Source of the DNA: Paenibacillus_S sp043945595
Lineage (GTDB): Bacteria > Bacillota > Bacilli > Paenibacillales > NBRC-103111
Direction of reading: 5' to 3'
DNA: 64,000 bases
Assembly (NCBI RefSeq): GCF_043945595.1
Contig: NZ_JBIFNP010000002.1
Coordinates: forward strand, 434,001 to 498,000
Shown: one piece after another, positions 44,961-53,503 of the stretch
Numbering within the stretch: the stretch's first letter is position 1
Layout of the letters: the number at the start of each line of letters is the position of its first letter
Notes under the pieces: model-generated
What the model was told of the DNA's origin: nothing
What the model saw: only the letters and a program-made list of their open reading frames with translations
Databases searched by the model: none
Position numbers and translations under genes: made by a program

Positions 44961-46697
44961 CTACTCTTCTCTCGTCTTCTGCGTAATCCGGAAAATGACG
45001 AACTCGGCCGGCTTCACAGGCGCTACGCCGATGACGCAGATCAATCTTCCGTTATCGATATCGTCCTGTGTCATGGTGCTGCGGCCGATATTGATGTAGA
45101 ACGCCTCGCCGGCACTTGATCCGAGGAGTGCTCCGTCTCTCCAGACACGTGTCAGGAAAGCATCGATCGTACGCTGTACGCGAGCCCACAGCTGTTCGTC
45201 GTTCGGCTCGAATACAACCCAGTTGGTCCCGTTCTTGATCGACTCTTCCAGGAAAATGAACAAACGTCTTACGTTCACATATTTCCATAAGGTGTTGGAC
45301 GATGTAGTACGTGCCCCCCATACGCGAATGCCTTGTCCGGCAAAGTAACGGATCAGGTTGACGCCTTTCGGGTTCAGGATGTCCTGCTCGCCTTTGTTGT
45401 ATTGGCAGTCCAAACCTACCGCACCGCGAACCACTTCGTTCGCAGGAGCCTTTTGCACCCCGCGGCTGTTATCGGAACGGGCGTAAATCCCTGCAACGGA
45501 ACCGGACGGCGGGATGAAAATATTGCGCTTATCCAGCGGATCGAACACCTGCAGCCAAGGATTGTACATCGCCGCATAGCTGCTGTCAAAAATGTTGCGG
45601 TGCGTCATAACGTCCGCTACCTTCGTTTTGTCGCGCGGAATGTCCAGAATGGCAAAGCGGCTGCCCAGGTTCTCGCAATGAGCCACCAGCGCCAATTGAA
45701 CGTTAGGATCGGTCACGCCCGGAATCGCCATAATGCTGACCACATCGTTGTCGATGAACGACTGGATCCCCGTTCTTTTGCCGGGACCGCGGTCTTGACC
45801 CATGTAATCGGCCGCCGACAAATTCGCCAAAGAGCCGTCGCTGCCTCCGGACAGTGCAATCTGGAATTTGCCGTCCTCTTCCTTCAAGCCGGAAATCACT
45901 TCAAACGGAGGCACCTCGCCGAGATCGCCTGTCGTGATGTCCTGTACCTTCACAATGTTGGAACGGGACAAAATTTTGCCGATATGGTTGGCAGCCGTTA
46001 CGTTCAAAGATACTTTCTCGTACGATTCGGCTTCATCCCCGTAAAATACGTTCAGCGACACTTCGCAAGTCGTCAGCACCTTCGCAGGAAGCAGGTTGCT
46101 GTCGATGACGTCTTCTCCGCCTTCAAGAGCCGTGCTCAGTTCAATGATGTTGTCCTGCGAGGAAACGATTTTGCTGTACTGCTTCTCGCCGTCCGCTTCG
46201 AAAGCGACAACGTCGCCTACGTTAAAGCCGGCGTTATTTTTAACGCGGTACTGCTTGTCTCCCACAATCTCATAGATTTGGGTTTTGGCTTTGCTGGAAG
46301 GAACAACGACGATGCGAATCTGATTTCCCCAGGTTCCCGGGTTTTTCGATTCAATAGCCAAGACGGAGGACTCGGTGTTGCCTTCGGCCTGGTTCGTTGC
46401 CGGCTTCGCATCCGTTGGTGCGACACGCATAACATAGCAGCGGGAGCCGCCGTTCAGGAAGAAATGCTCAACCCCATAGGACAGAAACCGGTACTCGCCA
46501 AATGCGTTTTCCGACAAATAGCCGCCGAACAGACGGTTAAAGTCCGCCACGCTCGTCACGAGCTGGGGAACGCCCTCGATCTCTCCTCTTTGCGCCAATC
46601 CGATAAAACCCGCGGTGCTCGTACTTGCACCCTCCAGCGGTTGCGCACCGCTGTCAAACTCTTCCACATACACGCCAGGCGATAAATACTCAGCCAT
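44961..46697 (-). CDS. Contractile sheath protein (Afp2/3/4-like)
   Basis: A 578-residue contractile sheath protein. The N-terminus (EYLSPGVYVEEFDSGAQPLEG) and the C-terminal core (GVNLIRYFAGQGIRVWGARTTSS, VNVRRLFIFLEESI, then VAPVKPAEFVIFRITQKT) are the most conserved parts of all eCIS sheaths. Residues about 150-280 form the variable surface domain. Afp encodes three sheath paralogues; here only one is seen. The start ATG at 46697 has only a weak GGGAA site, and about 150 bases separate it from the upstream gene, so it may use an internal promoter. It powers injection by contraction. Confidence 0.96.
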   Translation of the reverse strand: MAEYLSPGVYVEEFDSGAQPLEGASTSTAGFIGLAQRGEIEGVPQLVTSVADFNRLFGGYLSENAFGEYRFLSYGVEHFFLNGGSRCYVMRVAPTDAKPATNQAEGNTESSVLAIESKNPGTWGNQIRIVVVPSSKAKTQIYEIVGDKQYRVKNNAGFNVGDVVAFEADGEKQYSKIVSSQDNIIELSTALEGGEDVIDSNLLPAKVLTTCEVSLNVFYGDEAESYEKVSLNVTAANHIGKILSRSNIVKVQDITTGDLGEVPPFEVISGLKEEDGKFQIALSGGSDGSLANLSAADYMGQDRGPGKRTGIQSFIDNDVVSIMAIPGVTDPNVQLALVAHCENLGSRFAILDIPRDKTKVADVMTHRNIFDSSYAAMYNPWLQVFDPLDKRNIFIPPSGSVAGIYARSDNSRGVQKAPANEVVRGAVGLDCQYNKGEQDILNPKGVNLIRYFAGQGIRVWGARTTSSNTLWKYVNVRRLFIFLEESIKNGTNWVVFEPNDEQLWARVQRTIDAFLTRVWRDGALLGSSAGEAFYINIGRSTMTQDDIDNGRLICVIGVAPVKPAEFVIFRITQKTREE

Positions 46698-46820
46698 TGT
46701 TTCCCGGTTCGCGATGCAGGGCGCCCTTGCGGGGCTAGCATGACCCTCTCATCCCGATTCCGGTTCTCTCCTTTCTGCTTGGGGGATTAGTAGATGTAAC
46801 CTTGCAGGACCTGTTATTTA

Positions 46821-46850
46821 TGTATAAAGAAATTGCTGCCATGGTGTCAT
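46821..46850 (-). promoter_or_regulatory. Possible internal promoter before the sheath gene
   Basis: On the minus strand ATGACA (46845-46850) and TATACA (46821-46826) are 18 bases apart, each one or two mismatches from consensus. The 149-base gap to the sheath start and the need for abundant sheath and tube make a promoter plausible; it partly overlaps the end of the upstream gene. Confidence 0.35.
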
Positions 46851-47653
46851 AGGATGATACTGCCGGAATGAACGGTTCCGCCTTCCTCCAGCACCACCTC
46901 CCTCAATACGGCCGGCTCCTGAACCGGAGCCTCTCTATGCAGACTTAGCTGCGCCGTAAACTGCTTCAAGCCGATACCGGGAAAAGCGAGAACCGCCTCT
47001 CCGCGCGCGGTTGTGCGGGTCTGAACGACGGGGAGCAAGTAAGCTCCCCTGCTGTATGTATGCTGTAAAGGGCCGGCCAGCTGAAATCTTTTCCCGAAAT
47101 CGATAACCCCCGCAATCTCGACGGTTTCTTCGAACGGTTTAGCAGAACGGCTTCGGATTAAATAACGGTCGCCGATGCGGATGGATCCGCTTAATGCCCC
47201 AACCGTAATCTCATGAGAGCCCATTTCCTGCTTCTCTCCGGTCAGCCGCGCCCGGACGGCATCCTCCTCGGTGATAACCGCCGTAATACCAGCGTTATCG
47301 ACCGGACGCCCCTGCTTGTCCTGTACGGACAACCGGAGAAGCGTGTCCGCAGGGCGAAACGGATAGGAAGGCAGAGGCAGAAGCCTGACATGAACGATCG
47401 TACCGACCGAAGCGATCATAACGTCCCGCTGCTCGGGAAAATAATGCTCGGAGGCAATATGGAGCCGGTAGGCCCCTTCCTGCAGGTCGCCGAACACAAA
47501 AAAACCGTCGGCCTTCTGGACCGGTTTAGCCGGAATTCCTTCCAGCCAGGCGGAAGCGCCGCCAAAGTAAGACGAATCCGCCGCTGCCGCGGAATGAAGC
47601 CCGACGACCAGCGAGACGCGGGATTTCAGCTGCGCTACTCGAATGAATGTCAA
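46847..47653 (-). CDS. Ig-like / carboxypeptidase-regulatory-like eCIS accessory protein
   Basis: A 268-residue protein starting at TTG 47653 with AGGAGG eight bases upstream. Two beta-sandwich-like parts can be recognised: residues about 15-95 (GASAWLEGIPAKPVQKADGFFVF, then YRLHIASEHYFPEQRDVMI), resembling carboxypeptidase-regulatory folds, and residues about 100-165 (LRLSVQDKQGRPVDNAGITAVI), resembling an Ig-like domain. Such proteins occur next to DUF4255 genes in eCIS loci but their function is unknown. It is 11 bases from the Afp16-like gene and upstream of the sheath. It may decorate the sheath or terminate the particle. Confidence 0.6.
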   Translation of the reverse strand: MTFIRVAQLKSRVSLVVGLHSAAAADSSYFGGASAWLEGIPAKPVQKADGFFVFGDLQEGAYRLHIASEHYFPEQRDVMIASVGTIVHVRLLPLPSYPFRPADTLLRLSVQDKQGRPVDNAGITAVITEEDAVRARLTGEKQEMGSHEITVGALSGSIRIGDRYLIRSRSAKPFEETVEIAGVIDFGKRFQLAGPLQHTYSRGAYLLPVVQTRTTARGEAVLAFPGIGLKQFTAQLSLHREAPVQEPAVLREVVLEEGGTVHSGSIIL

Positions 47654-47664
47654 TTCGAGTCCTC

Positions 47665-48234
47665 CTAACCCTGAATTCGAAAATCTCTTTCCAATACTCT
47701 TTTGGTGGTCTTGATGCGAGTGGAGTCAATGTTAATCGGTCCAACCGTATAGCTGACGGAAAGCCGGTAAGGGGTATCGGCAAAATTCCACATTTGCAGC
47801 ATGCTGCTGCCGGGAATTTGCTCCATGACAATGCGGACTTCTTCATCCTTCTCAGCAAGCGTGCCTACGGTCATTGAACCCCGCAAAATGGAGTGATCGT
47901 ACAGAACCTGCATCGCACGCCCCATGATCCGGTGCTCGTCGAGAGATCTCGTCTGCAGCTCCGCCGGAGACTGCACCGTGAGCATGTAGCCGAGCTCGAT
48001 CGTCATCGGCGGATACTGAAGCTCGCCGACTCCGCGAGATACCATCTGGGTGCGCCGGCTGTCGCCGCTTTCACGGATGCTGTATAAAAAAAGCGACAAA
48101 TACAGGCCCCCTTTATCCACGGGGGAAGCTAAGCCGATCAGTTCCGGCTGCGGAATCGGGTCCGGCGTCATCTGATCGCGAAGCAGCTTGATTAACGATG
48201 CGCTGACATCGGCAATCACGGAATAATCGCCCAT
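47665..48234 (-). CDS. DUF4255 tube/sheath terminator protein (Afp16-like)
   Basis: A 189-residue protein of the Afp16/Pvc16 family, which caps the tube and fixes particle length. Features are DYSVIADVSASLIKLLRDQM at the N-terminus, LYLSLFLYSIRESGDSRRTQ near residue 45, LGYMLTVQSPAELQTRSLDEH near 80 and WNFADTPYRLSVSYTVGP near 155. The ATG at 48234 follows AGGAGG; the longer frame to 48249 is not favoured. It opens the sheath-tube segment after an AT-rich gap that probably contains a promoter. Confidence 0.92.
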   Translation of the reverse strand: MGDYSVIADVSASLIKLLRDQMTPDPIPQPELIGLASPVDKGGLYLSLFLYSIRESGDSRRTQMVSRGVGELQYPPMTIELGYMLTVQSPAELQTRSLDEHRIMGRAMQVLYDHSILRGSMTVGTLAEKDEEVRIVMEQIPGSSMLQMWNFADTPYRLSVSYTVGPINIDSTRIKTTKRVLERDFRIQG

Positions 48235-48249
48235 AAGCCCTCCTGCCAT

Positions 48250-48345
48250 GTATAGGTATTTATACCTTTTTGTCGGAATTTGTTTCTATTATCTATTATA
48301 ATTCTTATAAGTTCACATGACTATAAGATTATTTCGACAAATCTC
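48250..48345 (-). promoter_or_regulatory. AT-rich promoter island between AAA+ ATPase and Afp16-like gene
   Basis: About 95 bases of very AT-rich sequence within a GC-rich operon. On the minus strand it contains a perfect TATAAT, ahead of a small inverted repeat (AGGTA and TACCT around four bases) just before the ribosome site. The -35 opposite TATAAT is poor, so an activator may be needed. The most likely function is a promoter for the structural genes. Confidence 0.5.
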
Positions 48346-48367
48346 ACGCTTTTTGATAGAGCTGCTG

Positions 48368-50660
48368 TTAGAAATCGTCGAGATCTTTGCCGAGAACTAT
48401 TTTCCCCGACTTTTGCAGCTCATGCTTGACGGACTGAATAATGTGGCGCATGCCGATAGGCTCATCCGAAGAAGCGGCCAAAAATGCCGAGGACAGCACG
48501 ACGTTCTTGATATTCCCCCCGGCAATCTCGTATTTGCGGGCCAAATATTTAAAGTCCACATCGTCATCCAACGGAGCTTCAGGAGGAAACTGAGTACGCC
48601 ATAAACTTTCACGATATACGGCATCCGGGAACGGAAATTTCACAATATAGTTGATCCGGCGAAGAAAGGCCTCGTCGATATTTTGCAGCAGGTTGGTCGC
48701 CAAAATGGAAATTCCCTGGTACTCCTCCATTTTTTGCAGCAGGTACGCCGTTTCAATGTTGGCATACTTGTCGTGCGAATCTTTGACTTCCGACCGCTTG
48801 CCGAACAGCGCGTCCGTTTCATCGAAGAACAGCACCGCCTGGCTGGATTCCGCCTCATGAAAAATTTCATGCAGGTTTTTTTCCGTTTCCCCGATATATT
48901 TGCTGATGACCTGCGACAGATCGATTTTGTACAGCTCCAGCTGCAGATCCTTGGCCACCACCTGGGCGGACATCGTTTTCCCCGTTCCGGGAGGAGCCTG
49001 CAAAAAGCATGCTGAGCCCTTTCCCGTAAGCCAGCTTCCGGTCAAAGCCCCAGCTCCCGTACACGAGCGTGCGGTACTTCACCTGGTTGCAGGCGCTGCG
49101 CAGCTGGTCCTTCTGCTCGTCGGGCAGCACGATATCGTCCCAGCCGTACCGCGGAACAATGCGGGTCGCCTTCCGCTCCAGCTTATGCTGCACCTGGCCG
49201 TAGCAGGCTTGAATCAGCGTCTCCGTGCGGATTCGAATCTCGCCCCCATCGGCAGAAGCATCCGGCTGAGCCGTGGCCGTGTCCCAGCCTGTCAGCTCCG
49301 CAGCCAGCAGCAGCGAGCGGCGAATCTGGCCCGGCGTAAACCGGAATTTCCCGCCCATCGCCCGCCAGTCGGCGTCAGACTTCACGTTCAGCTCTGCGGC
49401 AAAAGCTTCCCACAGCGCTTCCCGCTGCCGTTCCTCCGGGACTCCCAGCTCCGCTTCGAGCCACATCCGGTCCGGAGCCTCTCCGTTCAGCCGGAGCGGA
49501 CGCTCCCCTAACAGGAACAGCCAGCCTTCAAAGACCTCGAGCAGGCCGTAAAACTGCTCTGCACGCTGCTTTGCGGCAGCATCCTGCTCTTCCGGGTACA
49601 ACGAGGTCACGCCGGTAAAAGCTAGCGCAGCCTGATGCAGCATCGCTTCCCGGATCAGCTCCTGCATCCGCTTGACGAAGTCTGCAGCGGCCAAAGAGCT
49701 CAGCAGGGAAGCATCGGCCATCAGCACCGGCTTCCCCATTGCGCTGCATGCATGCCGCACCTGCAGCCTTTTGCCGGCGCCCGGTTTGCCCCAGAGATAG
49801 ATCCCGCGGCGGGTCTCCCTCGCCTCCGGTTCCTTGCTTCTCGCGGCAGCCTGCCGCAGATAGCTTTGCAGGCGAAGCTGCGCATCTTCGCCAACCCGCA
49901 GGGGCGGCAGCGCCTCATCGGGATAATAAATGCTTGCGGCCGGCTTCAAGCCCTCGTCGAATGCGCCGGAGTCGAGCAGGAACATCGCCATCCGGCGATC
50001 CAGGGCGACCGCGCCGGAGAGCATCGAGCGGCCCGCGGTTTCCTGCATCTCCCCGGTACAGAAGTACCGGGCCAGCTTGCCGGTCAGAGCAAACGACATC
50101 CGCGCCGCGCGGTGTTCCTCCGGCGTGCGGCATACCAGCTGCAGCACGAGGCTGACATTCGGCAGCTTGGCCGTCAGATCGTCCTGCAGAAAACCGAAAA
50201 TCCGCTCGTACTTCCGGTCCAGCTCCACGGCTGCCGCGGTCATGACGATCCGCCGCTCGAGCTCGGTTAATCCGAACACGGCGGATACATAGATCAGCGG
50301 CAAAAAGACGCCGCTTTCCCTGCTGGCCGACACCCGCGCGGCAAGCTGCGCCTCCTGGGCCTCGATCTCCTGCTCGACGGCCTCCAGACGACCGTCCCCC
50401 GTCTCAGCTCTCTGTGCCGCCCCTACTAACCGCAGAAACTCGTCCTCCGAGATGAACATGCCCCGGTAAGCATCCGTCTGCGGATCCGGCGTAATCTCCT
50501 GACGCAGCACAAATATACGCTGCAGCAGCAGATCGAGCAGCGCCAGCTCGTCCGCATAATGCTCCCATACATGGCCATAGGCGGCAAACCGCGGCTGCCT
50601 CCTTACGGCCTCCGGCGTCTCGTGAGACCGCGGCGCCGGTGACTGTGATCCCATTCCCAT
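48368..50660 (-). CDS. AAA+ ATPase (Afp15-like), frameshifted at Walker A
   Basis: Afp15-type ATPases are required for assembly of these particles. The gene of about 763 codons is seen as open frames 48867-50660 and 48368-49045. At about 48997 one surplus base converts the second Walker A motif (AGPPGTGKT when removed) into AGSSRNGEN and truncates the first frame. The C-terminal AAA module then continues with ISKYIGETEKNLHEIFHEAE, LFFDETDALFGKRSEV (Walker B) and ATNLLQNIDEAFLRRI. An N-terminal module has GIYLWGKPGAGKRLQVRHA, a Walker A in which the usual Thr/Ser is Arg, so it is probably inactive. An N-terminal domain of about 250 residues precedes. If the break is real the particle would probably not assemble. 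Confidence 0.88.
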
Positions 50661-50733
50661 ACCTACCTAACTTCCTTTCCAGGCCTAGACTGTATCCGAC
50701 TCTATCCGCGGATCCTCCTCTGCCGTCAACCGT

Positions 50734-51258
50734 TTAATTCCAGTCCTGCCATGCCTTCCGCCAGTCCATTCTGCCTTCAGCCACTTCCTCCAGGCCGGTC
50801 GAGAACATATTCAGCATCAGGGTGTACACGGCAAGCAGCTCGAGCAGCTCCTCCCGGTCTGCGGTTCTGTCAGCCGGAAGCGCGTGAATATGACGAAAAT
50901 GCACTTCGTTATCCCCGTTCATGCCAAAGTGGCCTACCGCCGTTAACGTATTGACCCGAACGAGCAGCCGCTCCAGGCCTACGGTTCCCGGACTGTCCCC
51001 TCCTTCTGTGTGAAAAGGCATCAGATACAGCCATTGCAGCAGATGCACCGATTCCAGCTCCTCCGCCGGAATAAAGCTGACATGCAGCAGCCGCTCCCGT
51101 CCCGCTTCATCCGCCGGCAGTCTGACTAGCAGCACAGGCAGCGGCAGCTCCTCCGTCGGCTCAATCAGCTCCGAAGGGATCTCCGCTTCTTCCAGCAGTC
51201 CTCCCAATACGCTAAGCTCAGCGGTGTACCGCAAAGCCGTAGAATCTGAAAATGTCAT
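50734..51258 (-). CDS. Hypothetical acidic protein in the eCIS operon
   Basis: A 174-residue acidic protein I cannot assign. It contains an alpha/beta pattern (LRYTAELSVLGGLLEEAEIP, PLPVLLVRLP, RLLHVSFIPAEELESVHLLQ, then VRVNTLTAVGHFGMN), reminiscent in layout of YbjN or type III chaperone-like folds, but this is only a resemblance. AAAGGAGG precedes the ATG by seven bases. It is located between the candidate cargo gene at 51280 and the AAA+ ATPase, so a role as cargo chaperone or loading factor is possible. Confidence 0.6.
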   Translation of the reverse strand: MTFSDSTALRYTAELSVLGGLLEEAEIPSELIEPTEELPLPVLLVRLPADEAGRERLLHVSFIPAEELESVHLLQWLYLMPFHTEGGDSPGTVGLERLLVRVNTLTAVGHFGMNGDNEVHFRHIHALPADRTADREELLELLAVYTLMLNMFSTGLEEVAEGRMDWRKAWQDWN

Positions 51259-51279
51259 CTTTGCGCCTCCTTTAGTAGG

Positions 51280-53260
51280 TTATTCTCTTTGCGCCATGGA
51301 CTTGATCAGCAGCGCCCGCTGGGCATCAATATCTCCGTTCAAATCATACAACCGCCGCAGGCTGCAGCCCGTTGCCGCAATAAAACGCTCCACATGGCGG
51401 TAACGCATCACGACATCCGGATTCGCCCGGTTCGATTTCCGGCAGCTTCACGATCATATCCATAATCAATTCCGTGTCGTCCACCCGCTTCTGATGCTTT
51501 TTCTCGCTCGACTTCTCGGCATTAAACACCATACCGAGCGGCGCCCATCTATGCGCGTTGTTCCGGCCGGCCTGCTTAATCAAGCGAGTGATCGGCATCG
51601 CCGCTTTTCCGCTTGCCGCTACGACCTTCAACGCCACTCCGGCATGCGAGCCCGCTCCGCTCAGGGTTGCAATATCGCCTGCCATATTGGTCATTTCGAG
51701 ACCTATTTGCACTAAAGCGCGGTCAATCCGCTTCACGTTGATCGATTTCATCTCTTTGGCGATAATGTACTCTCTCATACGGTGCAGCTCTTCTTTTTCC
51801 TCATCGGTGGCTGTCCCGCCCGTATCCTTCGCTTTAAGTGCCTCGTGCTGGGTCTTTAATGCGTCCTTATCCGTACCGAGACGGCCTTTGATTCTGCCGC
51901 CAAAATATTCTTTGCGCGTCATATAGCCCTTCGTTTTGTAGCTATCCTTAAAGCTCTGCTTGATCGAATTCATCTGATAAGCGCTAATCCCCGCTTTAAT
52001 CGTATCGTAGGCTTTGATCGTAATTGTCGCTCCGCTGATGGCCAGGCCCAGCGCCGGGATGGCGGTAGACAAGCCGGCCGTGCCGACATTGAGCACATCA
52101 AGAATCGCTTTCACGGTCTTAATTACCGATGAAGCCGTCTCCAGGCCGCTTACGACGATATCGACCGTATCCCGGAACGCTTCTCCCGCACCGATGCCCG
52201 ATTTACTGAACGCCTTTTGGAACAAATCGTAAATTTTCTTAACGGTCTGGAATCCGTTCTTAATGATCCCGACCGCTTCCCCTACGCTGCCCGACCAGCC
52301 GGCTACCGCTTTGGAGACGCCGATTCCACCGGAATGTCCCGCTGCCTTTGACGCATTATACACCATCGAGGAAACCGCCGAATTAGCGTTAACCGCGCTT
52401 TCCCCGACCGATAAAGCATTACTGCCGATTTCCTTCGCCTTTTCCGTCCGGGTCTTATTGTTATCGAACGCCGTCGTCAAAATATTTTTCATCCCGATCA
52501 GGCCTGAGAAGCCGCTGCTCAGAATACCTACCGACGCGTTCGCGACTCCCATTCCCGTGGAAGCCTTATCGAGCTTATCCGCCTTGTCTCCGCTTGCCTT
52601 CTCGCTCAGCTCGCCTAAGCCTTCGTTGAACTGATCCGTCGTTTCATCCGCCATTTCCCCGACCGGTTCGGCATACTCGTTCGCGTCGTCCAGCAGATCC
52701 TGCTTCTCCGGCGCCTCTGCCGTTCCCCAAGTACCCTGCGACCGCGCATGGCTCAAGCTCGCTTTCGCTCCGGCAATACCGCCCGGCCAGCTGACCTTGT
52801 TCGTCCGGATAAAACCCTGCGTACCTTTAAATTCGATCATGGTCCATGCGCCGGTCTTATCTTTCTTCTCGAGATCTTCAATCGGTGCCCTGAAGCCGAT
52901 TCGTTCTCCATCCATCTCTTGCGGCTTCACGGTATATTCCGGCTGCGTCGGATTTAACGGATTCGCCGTCTCGTCATATTTACGCATGTGGGCGCCCATT
53001 CTTGAGTTCATCATGGCGGGCTTGAGCTGCAATGTGCCGCCGAGCCCGCCCGGCAAGGCACCCGCTCCCGCGGAGGAAAGCATCTGCATCGTCCCGCGGT
53101 TGCCAAGCTGAGTCTGCAGCACGCCGGCGAGACCGGTTCCTCTTACCGGTGTTTGGGCCCCCGCCGAGACCGATTCAGCTGCCTGCCTTTGCCTATCCGC
53201 GCCGCGAATAGTTTCTCTTGTCCCCGAAGACGGCTTGGACAAGCTTTTTTTACCCCACAT
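51280..53260 (-). CDS. Candidate eCIS cargo protein with LQxxxGN motif, 3' frameshift
   Basis: A protein of about 659 residues. Residues 48-61 (LQTQLGNRGTMQML) match a motif shared with the DUF4157 protein and the candidate effector. Residues about 105-160 look like an SH3-type domain (AWTMIEFKGTQGFIRTNKVSW). Residues about 235-430 are Gly/Ala/Ser-rich helices that could insert into membranes, followed by a charged helical part. At about 51430 one surplus C breaks the frame: the open frame then stops at 51344, but the next frame continues as NPDVVMRYRHVERFIAATG and ends SMAQRE at 51280. This is the first gene of the structural operon. A delivered effector is the favoured reading; a structural role cannot be excluded. 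Confidence 0.62.
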
Positions 53261-53503
53261 GCCTTCGTACCCCCGATCTTATCCCCATCATAATTGATTC
53301 TTATTCGACAAATAGAGCCAAAATCCTTGACCGTTTGCCAAATTTTATCTCCGCAGCCTAAAGGGTTACCCGGGATGCATACCATATTTTTACTCACCTG
53401 TGGTACTATGAAAGAAAGAAGTTTAACAGCTTACAATCCTGCATTCATCCCTATTCACATAAGTCAAATGACGTTAGCGAAGCTTAAATGAAAGGAGTCC
53501 CAT
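53261..53503. promoter_or_regulatory. Divergent promoter region of the eCIS operon and the candidate effector
   Basis: The 243 bases between the divergent genes hold both start regions. Leftward, a TTTGTCGAATAA box occurs near 53310, similar to one near 48340. Rightward, GTACTATGAAA at 53403-53413 is identical to the -10 region of the PAAR-like operon, but without a clear -35. I find no gene here. Confidence 0.45.

Noticed and set aside
45333..46685. 450-codon plus-strand open frame opposite the sheath gene
   Set aside because: It is a mirror of the sheath coding frame with no ribosome site or family similarity.
48990..49005. Programmed ribosomal frameshifting in the AAA+ gene
   Set aside because: No slippery heptamer, no downstream stimulator visible, and the break destroys the Walker A motif; a one-base error explains it better.
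25905..53260. Prophage or defective myophage
   Set aside because: No capsid, portal, terminase, integrase or lysis genes, and eCIS-specific genes (AAA+ ATPase, DUF4255, DUF6760, DUF4280) are present.
25905..53260. Type VI secretion system
   Set aside because: No TssJ, TssL, TssM, TssK or ClpV genes; gp25, gpV and J-like proteins are of the eCIS/phage tail type.
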